Source: Rouxiella chamberiensis
GTDB lineage: Bacteria > Pseudomonadota > Gammaproteobacteria > Enterobacterales > Enterobacteriaceae
Length of the DNA: 64,000 nt
Assembly: GCF_026967475.1 (NCBI RefSeq)
Contig: NZ_CP114058.1
Span: forward strand, 1,240,001 to 1,304,000
Direction: 5' to 3'
Part shown: positions 31,747 through 41,755 of the stretch, piece after piece
Layout: the number at the start of each line of letters is the position of its first letter
How positions within the stretch are numbered: the first letter of the stretch is position 1
Translations under genes and position numbers: made by a program
The notes under the pieces: generated by a model
What the model was told of the DNA's origin: nothing
The model's database searches: none
What the model saw: only the letters and a program-made list of their open reading frames with translations

Positions 31747-32115
31747 GTGAAAAAGTATTTTTCCCTTTTATGCGGCGCTTTACAGGCAATATTATTTATT
31801 ATTGTTTTTATTTCGTTAAAGGGTCATGTCATTTCTGTTAATAGAATTATTCCCCAAGGTGATTTATGTATGCTGCTCTACCTTGTTCCAGGAATGGCGG
31901 CCTGTTTTGTCGGCCGGGGTGAACATTTTGTGGCCTTGTTTATTAGCGCATTAATTAGCGTGCCGCTGTGTCTGATTATCCGCCACTATTTCCTGCTCGA
32001 AATACGCAGCTACTGGCAGGAGTTGGCCTATCTCGTCAGTGCCGTTTTCTGGTCGATGCTCGGGGCCATGTTTGTCATTCTCTATCGCGTTATGGGAAGG
32101 ATTCGCTCGAGCTAA
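31747..32115 (+). CDS. ybjM: YbjM, inner membrane protein
   Basis: A 122-residue membrane protein with four hydrophobic segments, related to E. coli YbjM by the LVPGMAACF region and especially RSYWQELAYLVSAVFWSMLGAMF near the C-terminus. I chose the GTG at 31747 because GGAGAGAAGG directly precedes it; an upstream GTG at 31717 adds ten hydrophilic residues without a better ribosome site. Function unknown. It is convergent with grxA and shares a hairpin terminator with it. Confidence 0.85.
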   Translation: MKKYFSLLCGALQAILFIIVFISLKGHVISVNRIIPQGDLCMLLYLVPGMAACFVGRGEHFVALFISALISVPLCLIIRHYFLLEIRSYWQELAYLVSAVFWSMLGAMFVILYRVMGRIRSS

Positions 32116-32133
32116 AGGTCCAGTCATAAAAAA

Positions 32134-32151
32134 GCACTCTTTTCAGAGTGC
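32134..32151. terminator. Shared terminator between ybjM and grxA
   Basis: GCACTCT and AGAGTGC pair over a TTTC loop, with A6 on the left and a T-rich stretch on the right, so it can act on both convergent genes. Confidence 0.8.
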
Positions 32152-32196
32152 CTTTCATTTTGCTTCGCTCACCGTGCAGCGTTGTATCGAGGTCGA

Positions 32197-32463
32197 TTAA
32201 GACTGATACAGCGCCAGGTTTTCTTTTGCGTAAGCTTCAAAATCAGTGCAGCCACCGATGTGTTTCTGGTCGATAAAGATCTGCGGAACGGTTTCTACCG
32301 GCTTGCCCACGGTCTTTTCCAGATCGGCTTTGCTGATGCCTTCCGCATGGATATCAACGTAACGGAAGTTGAAATCATCACGTTCTTCGGTCAGTTTTTC
32401 AGCTAATTCTTTTGCACGAACACAATAAGGACACGCAGGACGCCCGAAAATTACTGCAAACAT
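32197..32463 (-). CDS. grxA: Glutaredoxin 1
   Basis: An 88-residue glutaredoxin with the dithiol active site C11-P-Y-C14, the cis-proline loop ETVPQIFID and the GGCTDFEAY glutathione-binding segment. It reduces ribonucleotide reductase and other protein disulfides using glutathione. E. coli grxA is induced by OxyR; I did not identify an OxyR site here. It is divergent from the nfsA region, as in E. coli. Confidence 0.97.
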   Translation of the reverse strand: MFAVIFGRPACPYCVRAKELAEKLTEERDDFNFRYVDIHAEGISKADLEKTVGKPVETVPQIFIDQKHIGGCTDFEAYAKENLALYQS

Positions 32464-32618
32464 GGAGACTCCTTGATTTAATTTCGCCTGAAGACCAGGA
32501 CTTTGTAAATTTGAGAAAGATATCGCAGAAATTTTTAAATTAGCGCATAGCTCTCACTACCTGCCGCTACTATGCCTGTCTCGACGAGTAAAAAAAGCAG
32601 GAATTACCTGTCGCTTTG
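32464..32618. other. grxA upstream region
   Basis: Part of the 328-nt gap between grxA and nfsA. It should contain the grxA promoter. The E. coli ybjC gene, which encodes a hydrophobic protein directly before nfsA, is not recognisable anywhere in this gap. Confidence 0.5.
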
Positions 32619-32795
32619 ATGTGCTGTGCCTATCTGGACATATTCCCGACGCTTTGCCGAAAAGCTGCGCATCAGGGCGAGCCGGAGGAGATCAAATCGT
32701 GCGGCCATGCTTGCAATGGTGACGCCGAACAGGAATTATTGCCTGCTTTACGCCACACTTTTCGCTTCGATTTTTCCCAAGGAAACGTATTATGA
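32619..32795 (+). CDS. Possible 58-residue ORF overlapping the nfsA start
   Basis: ATG at 32619 opens a frame of 58 codons whose TGA overlaps the nfsA ATG by 4 nt (ATGA), a layout typical of coupled genes. The peptide is cysteine-containing (MCCAYLDIFPTLC, later SCGHACNGDAEQE) and not hydrophobic, so it is not YbjC. No strong ribosome site precedes it, and a second frame is also open here, so it may be chance. Confidence 0.25.
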   Translation: MCCAYLDIFPTLCRKAAHQGEPEEIKSCGHACNGDAEQELLPALRHTFRFDFSQGNVL

Positions 32796-33515
32796 CGCCT
32801 ACGATTGACCTGCTTCGCGCGCACAGTTCCGTGCGCTCCTTTACCGGCCAGCCGGTCACCGACGAGCAGCGTGAAGCCATTATCTCTGCCGCTCAGGCTG
32901 CCTCAACCTCAAGCTTTTTACAGTGCTCCTCCATTATTCGCATCACAGATCCCGAAAAGCGCAAAACGCTGGTCGAGTACACCGGCGGCCAGCAATGGGT
33001 GGCCGAGGCCGCAGAGTTCTGGGTATTCTGCGCCGATTTCAATCGCAATCAGCAAATCAATCCCGAGGCCGAGCTGGGTCTTGCCGAGCAACTGTTGCTG
33101 GGATGCGTCGATACCGCGCTGATGGCGCAGAACCGCGATGGCGGCCGCCGAGTCGCTCGGGCTGGGCGGCGTGTTTATCGGCGGCATCCGCAACCGCGTC
33201 GAAGAGGTTGCCACACTTCTGGAACTGCCGAAATTTGTGCTGCCTTTATTTGGTTTTTGTATCGGACATCCTGCGCACGTCAACGATTTCAAGCCGCGTA
33301 TGCCGCAAAGTATGCTGGTGCATGAAAATAGCTATCAGCCGCTGGATAAAAACGTGCTGGCTGAATACGATGCCGAGCTTGAAGCCTATTACGCCAGTCG
33401 CGACAGCAATGCCCGCCGTGACAATTTCAGCGACCTGATTATCCGCACGCTCAAGAAAGAACAGCGTCCCTTTATGCTGGCAGCGCTGCATAAACAAGGC
33501 TGGATCACGCGCTAG
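32792..33515 (+). CDS. nfsA: NfsA, oxygen-insensitive NADPH nitroreductase; one-base frame error
   Basis: An FMN flavoprotein that performs two-electron reduction of nitroaromatics and quinones. The N-terminus shows LLRAHSSVRSFTGQPV (FMN phosphate-binding) and AQAASTSSFLQCSSIIRI; the C-terminal half has GGVFIGGIRNRVEEVATLLELP and LFGFCIGHP. The halves are in different frames. Removing one base at 33130-33134 (GAACC to GAAC) joins LMAQN to AMAAAESLGLGG and gives 240 residues, the E. coli length. AAGGAAA precedes the ATG. It lies 18 nt before rimK, as in E. coli. Confidence 0.94.
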
Positions 33516-33533
33516 AAGACCTCGGAGTGTCTG

Positions 33534-34436
33534 ATGAAAATTGCCATACTTTCGCGCGACGGAAGCCTTTACTCGTGCAGGCGTCTCAAGGAAGCAGGGG
33601 AGTCGCGGGGTCATCATATCGATATCATCGACCCGCTCTCCTGCTATATGAACATCAACTGTGCCGCCTCCAGCATGCATTATCGCGGGCGTCAGTTGGA
33701 CAAGTATGATGCAGTCATTCCGCGAATCGGCTCGGCGATTACCTTTTATGGCACCGCCGTGCTGCGCCAGTTCGAGATGCTGGGCAGTTTTCCCCTGAAC
33801 GAATCGGTCGCCATTACGCGCGCCAAAGACAAGCTTCGCTCCATGCAGTTGCTTGGCCGCGCCGGTATCGACTTACCGATCACCGGTTTTGCCCATTCCC
33901 CCGATGATACCGCTGACCTGATTGCTCTGGTCGGCGGTGCGCCGCTGGTGGTGAAGCTGGTGGAAGGCACGCAGGGGCTTGGCGTGGTGCTGGCCGAAAC
34001 CCGTCAGGCGGCGGAAAGCGTGATTGATGCCTTTCGCTGCCTCAACGCCAATATTCTGGTACAGGAATATATTCGTGAAGCCAATGGCAGCGATATTCGC
34101 TGTCTGGTGGTCGGGAAGCGGGTGGTCGGGGCGATTGAGCGTCAGGCCAAACCCGGCGAATTTCGCTCCAACCTGCATCGCGGTGGAACGGCCCGAAAGG
34201 TGACGATTACCGCACAGGAAAAAGAGATGGCGTTAAAGGCCGCGCATACGCTGGGTCTGGATGTCGCGGGCGTAGATATCTTGCGTGCCGAGCGCGGCCC
34301 GCTGGTGATGGAGGTCAATGCCTCACCCGGACTGGAGGGAATTGAAACCACAACGGGGCTGGATATTGCCGGAATGATGATAGATTACCTCGAGCACCGC
34401 GCCAAACCCGGATTCAAACTCAAGTCCGGCGGGTAA
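33534..34436 (+). CDS. rimK: RimK, ribosomal protein S6--L-glutamate ligase
   Basis: A 300-residue ATP-grasp ligase that adds glutamate residues to the C-terminus of ribosomal protein S6. The ATP-grasp features are [36 protein letters not shown], the HRGG loop ([13 protein letters not shown]) and the magnesium-binding [13 protein letters not shown]. The length equals E. coli RimK. It is co-directional with nfsA (18-nt gap). An imperfect palindrome plus T run near 34490-34511 may end the transcript. Confidence 0.97.
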   Translation: MKIAILSRDGSLYSCRRLKEAGESRGHHIDIIDPLSCYMNINCAASSMHYRGRQLDKYDAVIPRIGSAITFYGTAVLRQFEMLGSFPLNESVAITRAKDKLRSMQLLGRAGIDLPITGFAHSPDDTADLIALVGGAPLVVKLVEGTQGLGVVLAETRQAAESVIDAFRCLNANILVQEYIREANGSDIRCLVVGKRVVGAIERQAKPGEFRSNLHRGGTARKVTITAQEKEMALKAAHTLGLDVAGVDILRAERGPLVMEVNASPGLEGIETTTGLDIAGMMIDYLEHRAKPGFKLKSGG

Positions 34437-34710
34437 GGTGACGGCCAGTTTCCCCCATGCCTGCGGATACTGCGCCTAGGGCGATCAATAAAGCAGCAAT
34501 TGCCGCTTTTTGTTACAAAGGCACCCATATTTTAAGCGAATAGCGGCGAATCTCGGCATTGATCGTGGCGCTTATCGGGAAATTTCCGTAAGCTGTGGCT
34601 CTTAAACATTCGCTTAAAATGACCTGTTACGTCGATATTACATCGGCTCATTTCAAGTTCCGAAATTTTCGATTTGTCATCGTGCTTTTCGACACACTGA
34701 GGCTGCATAT

Positions 34711-35194
34711 ATGGATTCACTCACCGTCCCTGATTTGGCGTTACTTAGACGCTGGCTTGATCAGTTGGGCATCTCATTTTTCGAGTGTGATTCCTGTCAG
34801 GCTCTTCATCTGCCCCATATGCAAAATTTCGACGGCGTGGTTCGATGCCAAGGTCGACCTGGTTGACGGCGTTATTCTGTTTTCCGCGCTGGCGGAGGTA
34901 AAACCTACGGCGCTTATCCCGCTGGTTGCCGACCTCAGCCAAATCAACGCCAGTTCGTTGACCGTCAAGGCCTTCGTGGATATTCAGGACGACAACCTGC
35001 CAAAACTGATTGTCTGTCAATCGATTAGCGTTGTGGTCGGCATCACCCTCGAACAGTTTGCCCATTTCCTGCAACAGGGCGAAGAGCAGATGTCGATGAT
35101 AATCCTTGAAGCCCATGCCAATGAGCTTCTGTTTTTAGGCGACGAAGAAGAGGGTGCGCCTGTCGTTAACCTCAACGTGCCTTTGCTTCACTGA
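34711..35194 (+). CDS. ybjN: YbjN family protein; one-base frame error
   Basis: A cytoplasmic protein of the YbjN type-III-secretion-chaperone-like fold; E. coli YbjN affects motility, biofilm and stress traits. The N-terminus (MDSLTVPDLALLRRWLDQLG, then SFFECDSCQALHLPHMQNFDGV) and the C-terminal part (FDAKVDLVDG, INASSLTVKAFVDIQDDNLPKL) are in different frames. Removing one base at 34839-34843 (TGGTTC to TGTTC) joins them into 160 residues (E. coli 158). GAGG precedes ATG at 34711. A longer frame beginning at 34595 is an artefact of the slip. Confidence 0.92.
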
Positions 35195-35686
35195 TTAACT
35201 CGCCGTTCGGCAGATTTTCCCACCAACCTGTTTATAAATAGCGCAGCCATTCCGATGGCTGCGCTGTCTTTGTGATGTTTCACGCTATTTTATGCTAATC
35301 ATTACTCTTTATTACGCCTTATTTCTCTTTGTATCCGGGGAAATGGCGCAGGCTATAGACAAAACTGCATAAATAATCGATGAATGGTCTTTTTTGTCTT
35401 CGGGTATGGTGTGACGTGCCTCACGGCGTTATGCTGCAAAGAAGACAGGGAGCGGCGTATACCGTGAAAAACCAAGTGTTTAATCATACGCCAACAAGGT
35501 TTGCGTCTGCATGTCTATGCAGTTGGCGTGGGTGCCCGGAGAGGCAACAAAATGTCTCGATAAGTAAAGTTTTGACTACGCTATGTATTAACGTGACTGA
35601 TGTGTGCGCAACGCCTGCCGCATCAACTGGTGCAGTTTTAAGGGGACGTTCCCCCTCATTTATCACCCCTGTTGGAGGTATAACGG
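35195..35686. other. Long leader region upstream of potF
   Basis: After the ybjN terminator there are about 420 nt before potF. A short frame at 35380-35703 crosses the potF start in another frame and has no family resemblance. The region presumably carries the potF promoter(s) and a long untranslated leader; I could not assign boxes. Confidence 0.4.
35240..35265 (+). terminator. Terminator of ybjN
   Basis: AGCGCAGCCAT and ATGGCTGCGCT form a perfect 11-bp stem with a TCCG tetraloop, followed by GTCTTTG, 46 nt after the ybjN stop. Confidence 0.85.
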
Positions 35687-36796
35687 ATGTTTACCCTGCG
35701 TAAAAAATGGTTGTCCGGCGTGATTGCCGGTGTGGCGATGGCTGCTTCAGTCGCTGCGTCTGCGGAAGACAAAACGCTGCACATCTATAACTGGTCCGAT
35801 TATATCGCGCCTGACACTATCGCCAATTTCCAGAAAGAAACCGGCATTAAAGTGGTGTACGACGTTTTTGACTCCAACGAGGTGCTCGAAGGCAAACTGA
35901 TGGCGGGCAGCACCGGATTTGATCTGGTGGTGCCTTCTGCAAGCTTCCTGGAACGTCAGGTGGCGGCGGGCGTATTCAAACCGCTCGACAAGAGCAAACT
36001 GCCCAACTACAAGAACCTGGATCCCGAACTGCTGAAAATGGTGGGCAAGCACGATCCGGACAACAAATATGCCATCCCTTATCTGTGGGCGACGACCGGT
36101 ATCGGTTACAACGTCGACAAGGTCAAGGCGGCATTAGGCAAGGATGCGCCGGTCGACAGCTGGGATCTGGTGTTGAAACCTGAAAACCTCGAGAAGCTGA
36201 AAAGCTGCGGCGTGTCCTTCCTCGATGCTCCGGCTGAAATCTATGCCACCGTGCTGAACTATCTGCATCTTGACCCTAACAGCACCAAGGCCAGCGACTA
36301 CAGCACCACGGCAACCGATCTGCTGCTGAAACTGCGTCCGAGCATTCGTTATTTCCACTCTTCCCAGTACATCAACGATCTGGCAAATGGGGATATCTGT
36401 GTGGCCGTGGGTTGGGCGGGCGACGTGATTCAGGCGTCAAACCGTGCCAAAGAAGCCAAAAATGGCGTCAATATTGCCTACAGCATTCCGAAAGAGGGCG
36501 CACTGGCGTTCTTTGATGTCTTCGCCATGCCGGCCGATGCCAAAAACACCGACGAAGCCTATCAGTTCCTGAATTACCTGATGAAGCCGGAAGTGATGGC
36601 AGGTATCAGCAACGCGGTGTATTACGCGAGTGGCAATGCGGCCGCAACGCCGCTGGTGAAACCGGAAATCCGCAACAATCCGGGCATCTATCCATCGGCC
36701 GAGGTGCGCGCCAAACTCTTCACCCTGAAAGTTCAGGATCCGAAGATTGACCGCGTGATCACCCGTTCGTGGACCAAAGTGAAAAGCGGCAAGTAA
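35687..36796 (+). CDS. potF: PotF, periplasmic putrescine-binding protein
   Basis: A 369-residue binding protein (E. coli 370) of the PotFGHI putrescine importer. The signal peptide is [21 protein letters not shown] with cleavage before [14 protein letters not shown]. The SDYI and [16 protein letters not shown] segments and the [30 protein letters not shown] and [16 protein letters not shown] regions are hallmarks of PotD/PotF and contain polyamine contacts. It is the first gene of the pot operon; a stem-loop between potF and potG would favour more binding protein than membrane subunits. Confidence 0.97.
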   Translation: MFTLRKKWLSGVIAGVAMAASVAASAEDKTLHIYNWSDYIAPDTIANFQKETGIKVVYDVFDSNEVLEGKLMAGSTGFDLVVPSASFLERQVAAGVFKPLDKSKLPNYKNLDPELLKMVGKHDPDNKYAIPYLWATTGIGYNVDKVKAALGKDAPVDSWDLVLKPENLEKLKSCGVSFLDAPAEIYATVLNYLHLDPNSTKASDYSTTATDLLLKLRPSIRYFHSSQYINDLANGDICVAVGWAGDVIQASNRAKEAKNGVNIAYSIPKEGALAFFDVFAMPADAKNTDEAYQFLNYLMKPEVMAGISNAVYYASGNAAATPLVKPEIRNNPGIYPSAEVRAKLFTLKVQDPKIDRVITRSWTKVKSGK

Positions 36797-36843
36797 TTCG
36801 CCAGCATCAGACGCTATGTATTGAAAAGCGATACCGCGTGACC

Positions 36844-36880
36844 AGCGGCTCCGGAAAGACCTCGGGGCCGCTTCGCTTTT
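36844..36880 (+). terminator. Stem-loop between potF and potG
   Basis: AGCGGCTCCG pairs with CGGGGCCGCT (10 bp, one wobble) over a 9-nt loop, followed by TCGCTTTT. It may partially terminate or protect the potF message, giving binding protein in excess over potGHI. Confidence 0.7.
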
Positions 36881-37018
36881 CACCTTCCGCGCTGATTCCA
36901 TTCATTAATAAGCAATGATTCCGACGAATTCCGACGGGACTGTTATGCTTGAATTATCTCTCTATATCTCTTGCTATATAGAAACCTTTTTAACTCGCTT
37001 TGACGGAGATATCCCTGA

Positions 37019-38167
37019 GTGAATGATGCAACGCCACGCCCTCAGTCGCAAAATAAAGGGGAGAAAGCGCTGAAAGCTTTATCCCCTCTGCTGGAAATTC
37101 GTAATCTGTCGAAAAACTATGACGGCCAACCTGCCGTCGACGATGTGAACCTGACCATCTACAAAGGTGAAATTTTCGCCTTGCTGGGCGCATCAGGCTG
37201 CGGCAAGTCTACACTGCTGCGCATGCTGGCCGGATTCGAATCGCCAACTCGCGGTCAAATCGTGCTTGACGGGCAGGACCTTTCGCAGGTACCGCCTTAT
37301 CAGCGTCCGATCAACATGATGTTTCAGTCCTACGCCTTGTTCCCGCACATGACCGTCGAGCAGAATATTGCCTTTGGCCTGAAGCAGGACAAGATGCCGT
37401 CGGCGGATATCAAGGCGCGAGTGGCCGAGATGTTAACGCTTGTGCATATGCAGGAGTTCGCCAAGCGCAAGCCGCACCAGCTTTCCGGCGGTCAGCGTCA
37501 GCGCGTGGCTCTGGCACGCAGTCTGGCCAAACGCCCGAAACTGCTGTTGCTCGATGAACCTATGGGCGCGCTGGACAAAAAACTTCGCGATCGTATGCAG
37601 CTTGAAGTTGTGGATATCCTTGAGCGGGTGGGCGCAACCTGCGTCATGGTCACACACGACCAGGAAGAGGCCATGACGATGGCAGGGCGCATTGCCATCA
37701 TGAACCGTGGAAAATTCGTGCAGATAGGTGAACCGGAAGAGATCTACGAGCATCCGAACAGTCGCTACAGCGCAGAATTCATTGGTTCGGTGAATGTGTT
37801 TGAAGGCCTGCTGGAAGCCCGTCAGGAAGAGGCGCTGATTATTCGCAGTCCGGGGCTGGTGCATCCGCTCAAGGTGTCCTCCGACGCTTCCGTGATTGAC
37901 GGCGTGCCAGCATTTGTTGCGCTGCGTCCTGAAAAAATCATGCTCTGCGAAGACGTGCCCGCCGATGGCTGTAATTTTGCGGTTGGTGAAGTGGTCAATA
38001 TTGCCTATCTGGGCGACCTGTCCATCTATCACGTCAGACTGCACAGTGGCCAGATGATCACCGCACAGCTGCAAAACGGCCACCGCTTCCGTAAAGGAAT
38101 GCCGACCTGGGGTGACGAAGTCCGCCTGTGTTGGGAAGCGGACAGCTGCGTTGTGTTAACCGTTTAG
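37019..38167 (+). CDS. potG: PotG, putrescine ABC transporter ATPase
   Basis: A 382-residue ATPase (E. coli 377). Walker [11 protein letters not shown]-loop [19 protein letters not shown], signature [15 protein letters not shown], Walker [13 protein letters not shown] and H-loop VTHDQEEAM are present, followed by a C-terminal TOBE regulatory domain (about 270-382, with [12 protein letters not shown] and [15 protein letters not shown]). The start is a GTG at 37019 that aligns with the E. coli start (NDA.PRPQ). It is directly followed by potH (16-nt gap). Confidence 0.97.
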   Translation: MNDATPRPQSQNKGEKALKALSPLLEIRNLSKNYDGQPAVDDVNLTIYKGEIFALLGASGCGKSTLLRMLAGFESPTRGQIVLDGQDLSQVPPYQRPINMMFQSYALFPHMTVEQNIAFGLKQDKMPSADIKARVAEMLTLVHMQEFAKRKPHQLSGGQRQRVALARSLAKRPKLLLLDEPMGALDKKLRDRMQLEVVDILERVGATCVMVTHDQEEAMTMAGRIAIMNRGKFVQIGEPEEIYEHPNSRYSAEFIGSVNVFEGLLEARQEEALIIRSPGLVHPLKVSSDASVIDGVPAFVALRPEKIMLCEDVPADGCNFAVGEVVNIAYLGDLSIYHVRLHSGQMITAQLQNGHRFRKGMPTWGDEVRLCWEADSCVVLTV

Positions 38168-38183
38168 GGCGAGGTAAACAATT

Positions 38184-39137
38184 ATGACTAATGTTTCTCC
38201 AGTTCCCGAGGCGCAACCTCCGGGCAGGGCCCGTTCGGGGTTCAACCGTTTGCGGCAGGCACACGGCAGAAAGCTGGTAATTCTGCTGCCGCTGGTATGG
38301 TTTATTCTGCTGTTTGTCATGCCGTTTTTAATCGTGCTCAAAATCAGCTTCGCCGAGATGGCGCGTGCCATTCCGCCTTATACGGATCTGATGAGTTGGG
38401 CGGATGGCGTACTCGATATTGCAATGAATTTTGGCAATTACATTCAGCTGACCGATGACCCGCTGTATATCGAGTCGTATCTCCAGTCGCTGGAAGTGGC
38501 CGCCATCTCCACACTGCTGTGTCTGGTCATCGGATATCCTCTGGCCTGGGCGGTAGCGCACAGTCCGCCGGCAACGCGTAACATTCTGTTGCTGCTGGTG
38601 ATTCTGCCGTCCTGGACCTCGTTTCTCATCCGCGTCTATGCCTGGATGGCGATTCTCAAAGACAACGGCGTGCTGAATAATTTCCTGATGTGGCTCGGGA
38701 TTATCGATCAACCGCTGGTTATCTTACACACCAATCTGGCGGTCTATATCGGCATCGTCTATTCGTATCTGCCGTTTATGGTGCTGCCGATTTATACGGC
38801 GCTGACCCGACTGGATTACTCGCTGGTCGAGGCCTCGCTGGATTTAGGTGCCAAGCCCTTTAAAACCTTTATCAAGGTGATAGTGCCGCTGACCAAGGGC
38901 GGAATCATCGCCGGTTCGATGCTGGTGTTTATTCCGGCAGTGGGCGAATACGTGATACCGGAACTGCTCGGCGGGCCGGACAGCATCATGATTGGCCGTA
39001 TTTTGTGGCAGGAATTCTTTAACAATCGCGACTGGCCGGTGGCGTCTGCGGTTGCGGTGGTGATGCTGTTGCTGCTTATCCTGCCTATTATCTGGTTCCA
39101 TAAGTATCAGAATCGTGAGTTGGGAGATAAACAATGA
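38184..39137 (+). CDS. potH: PotH, putrescine ABC transporter permease
   Basis: A 317-residue inner-membrane permease (same length as E. coli PotH) with six spans. A hydrophilic N-terminal tail of about 25 residues precedes KLVILLPLVWFILLFVMPF. The EAA loop reads EASLDLGAKPFKTFIKVIVPLTKGG. It overlaps potI by 4 nt (ATGA) and forms the heterodimeric channel with it. Confidence 0.96.
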   Translation: MTNVSPVPEAQPPGRARSGFNRLRQAHGRKLVILLPLVWFILLFVMPFLIVLKISFAEMARAIPPYTDLMSWADGVLDIAMNFGNYIQLTDDPLYIESYLQSLEVAAISTLLCLVIGYPLAWAVAHSPPATRNILLLLVILPSWTSFLIRVYAWMAILKDNGVLNNFLMWLGIIDQPLVILHTNLAVYIGIVYSYLPFMVLPIYTALTRLDYSLVEASLDLGAKPFKTFIKVIVPLTKGGIIAGSMLVFIPAVGEYVIPELLGGPDSIMIGRILWQEFFNNRDWPVASAVAVVMLLLLILPIIWFHKYQNRELGDKQ

Positions 39138-39980
39138 ATCCGTTACCGGTTGTGCGCTCGCCGTGGCGAATCGTGATTTTGGTGCTGGGATTCGCCTTCC
39201 TCTATGCGCCCATGCTGATGCTGGTCATTTACTCGTTCAACAGTTCCAAGCTTGTTACGGTATGGGCAGGTTGGTCGACACGCTGGTATACACAGCTGTT
39301 TCATGACTCGGCAATGATAAGCGCGGTGAGCATGAGTCTGACCATTGCGACGGCGGCGGCCAGCATGGCGGTGGTTATCGGCACGCTCGCGGCGGTGGTG
39401 ATGGTGCGCTATGGCCGCTTCAAAGGGTCGACGGGTTTTGCCTTTATGCTGACGGCACCGCTGGTCATGCCGGACGTCATTACGGGTCTGGCGTTGTTGC
39501 TGCTGTTCGTGGCGATGGGGCACTCTTTTGGATGGCCGAGCGAACGCGGTATGTTTACCATCTGGCTCGCGCATGTGACGTTTCTGTAGTGCCTATGTCT
39601 GTGTCGTGGTGTCGGCGCGTCTTCGCGAACTGGACCGTTCGATTGAAGAAGCGGCGATGGATCTCGGCGCTACGCCGCTTAAGGTCTTCTTTATCATCAC
39701 CATTCCGATGATAGCGCCTGCGCTGGTGTCGGGGTGGCTGCTGGCCTTTACGCTGTCGCTGGATGACCTGGTGATTGCCAGTTTCGTGGCGGGGCCGGGG
39801 TCAACGACCTTGCCGATGCTGGTGTTTGCGAGTGTGCGTCTGGGCACCAATCCCGAGATAAACGCGCTGGCGACGCTGATTCTGCTGGTGGTCGGGATTA
39901 TCGGCATCATTGCGTGGTGGTTTATGCACCGAGCCGAAAAACAGCGCGTCAAGGACATGCAGAAAGCGACGCGCCATTGA
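39134..39980 (+). CDS. potI: PotI, putrescine ABC transporter permease; one-base frame error
   Basis: Partner of PotH in the putrescine channel. The first half (WRIVILVLGFAFLYAPMLMLVIYSFN through IWLAHVTF) and the second half (SARLRELDRSIEEAAMDLGATPLKVFF, the EAA loop, then DDLVIASFVAGPG) are split by a stop at about 39588. Removing one T at 39580-39584 (GTTTC to GTTC) gives THVTFCSAY-like continuity and 281 residues, exactly the E. coli length. A real truncation would remove the EAA loop and kill the transporter while leaving three intact partners, so an error is more likely. Confidence 0.93.
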
Positions 39981-40027
39981 TTCTCGTGACGAGACCATAA
40001 CAAGAAAATAAAGGGCAACAAGGACGT

Positions 40028-40474
40028 ATGAAACTGGCATTTATCCCGGTTCCTGTCATGGTCGGCGCGTCGGCGATTGTCGCCACGCGCCTGCTTGAAT
40101 TTGTTTTACTGTTTGATGCCTACGGCTATGTCGGCATCAAGGAACTGCTGAGTGTCAGCAGTGAATCCTGGTTCAACAGCTTTATCATGCTGGCGGGACT
40201 GCTCATCCTGCTTATTGAGTGCCAGTGCGCATACGCCATGATGCGCGGCCGCCGGTGGAGTCGGCAGGTATTTTTCGCCTGCCAGCTTCTTTCCGTCATC
40301 TATCTTTTCTGCGCCTCGGAAGAGTGGATAGGTCCGATGCTGTTCCGCCTTGACAGCGAAAGCACGCCCCAATTGCTGGCTGAACTGCTCCAGAGAAGGC
40401 TGCCGGATCTACTGGTGCTGCTTTTGCTTTATCTGCCGCCCAGCAGCCGACGTTTTTTCAATCGCGATAAATGA
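40028..40474 (+). CDS. ybjO: YbjO, inner membrane protein (DUF2593)
   Basis: A 148-residue membrane protein with four hydrophobic segments, similar to E. coli YbjO (162 residues) in layout and in the conserved stretches RGRRWSRQVFFACQLLSVIYL and LLQRRLPDLLVLLLLYLPPSSRRFF. It lies between potI and rlmC as in E. coli. Function unknown. The N-terminus is shorter than in E. coli, lacking the hydrophilic lead-in. Confidence 0.85.
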   Translation: MKLAFIPVPVMVGASAIVATRLLEFVLLFDAYGYVGIKELLSVSSESWFNSFIMLAGLLILLIECQCAYAMMRGRRWSRQVFFACQLLSVIYLFCASEEWIGPMLFRLDSESTPQLLAELLQRRLPDLLVLLLLYLPPSSRRFFNRDK

Positions 40475-40553
40475 GCCTTTGGCGGCAAGCGGTGATACAC
40501 TTCGCGCCAACTTTTTAACGGTTAGATACGCTTAGCGACAACGGTCCTTATTT

Positions 40554-41688
40554 ATGCACTGCGCCCAATACACCGCCGGAACCTGCCGGTCCTGCCAATG
40601 GCTGGAAAAACCCTATGCTGTCCAGCTTGCCGACAAACAGCAGGATCTCGCTGAACTGCTTAAAGACATAAGCGTCGGAGAGTGGCGCGCGCCGATTGCC
40701 GGTCCGGAACAGGCGTTTCGCAACAAGGCCAAGATGGTCGTTAGCGGCAGCGTTGAACGTCCGCTGCTCGGCATGCTGCATCGCGACGGCACACCCGTTG
40801 ACCTCACCGCTTGCCCGCTGTATCCGGCGAGCTTTGGCGAGGTGTTTACCCATCTCAAGCGTTTTATCGCCCGTGCCGGGTTAACGCCTTATAACGTGGC
40901 GCGTAAACGCGGCGAGCTGAAACATCTGCTGCTGACCCAGAGTGAATATAATGGCGGGCTGATGCTGCGCTTTGTGCTGCGTTCTGAGACCAAGCTGGCC
41001 CAGTTGCGCGCGGCGTTGCCGTGGCTGCAACAGCAGGTGCCTGCGCTTAAGGTTATCTCGGCCAATATTCAGCCGGTTCACATGGCTATCCTCGAAGGTG
41101 AACGAGAAATTCCGCTGACCCATCAGCAGGCGCTTGAAGAGCATTTCAATCAGGTGCCGCTGTTTATCCGCCCGCAAAGTTTCTTTCAAACCAACCCACG
41201 GGTGGCGGCGGCGCTGTATGCCACGGCACGCGACTGGGTCGCCGAGCGCGATATTGCCAGCATGTGGGATCTGGTTCTGCGGTGTTGGCGGTTTTGGTCT
41301 GCACTGCGCCAAGCCTGACACCAAGCTGACGGGAATCGAAATCAGCGCCGAGGCTATCGTCTGCGCCAAAATTTCGGCAGAACGTCTCGGATTAAAGCAG
41401 GTCGAGTTCAAGGCGCTGGATTCCACCGGTTTTGCCACAGGTAACGATGCCGTACCCGAGTTGGTGCTGGTGAATCCGCCGCGTCGTGGCATAGGCCGCG
41501 AGCTTTGCGACTACCTCGATACTATGGCACCCGAAAGACTGCTGTATTCGAGCTGCAACGCCCAGACGATGGCAAAGGATATTGCGCTGCTGAAAAATTA
41601 TCGCGTTGAGCGCGTACAGCTGTTTGACATGTTCCCGCATACGGCGCATTACGAGGTGTTAACGCTGCTGGTGCGCGAGAAACATTAA
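40554..41688 (+). CDS. rlmC: RlmC, 23S rRNA (uracil-747-C5)-methyltransferase; one-base frame error
   Basis: A SAM-dependent RNA methyltransferase with the N-terminal cysteine cluster of an iron-sulfur site (C3, C11, C14 in [13 protein letters not shown], and C85-type TACPLYP). The C-terminal Rossmann domain has [14 protein letters not shown] (SAM-binding), [10 protein letters not shown] and the catalytic-cysteine motif [12 protein letters not shown]. As printed, the frame slips at MWDL. Removing one base at 41273-41277 (TGGTTC to TGTTC) joins WDL to FCGVGGFG and gives 377 residues (E. coli 375). Confidence 0.94.
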
Positions 41689-41755
41689 AGATTCAGGCTG
41701 GCGGTAGGGCGTTGATAGCGACCGCCAGCAAGGCTTGACGACGACATCGTCTTAT

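Noticed and set aside
34595..35194. A 199-residue version of YbjN starting at 34595
   Set aside because: Its N-terminal third is the wrong frame; the true N-terminus is encoded from 34711 in another frame joined by one base.
35380..35703. A 107-codon ORF upstream of potF
   Set aside because: It overlaps the potF start in another frame, has no ribosome site or recognisable pattern, and is likely chance within the leader.
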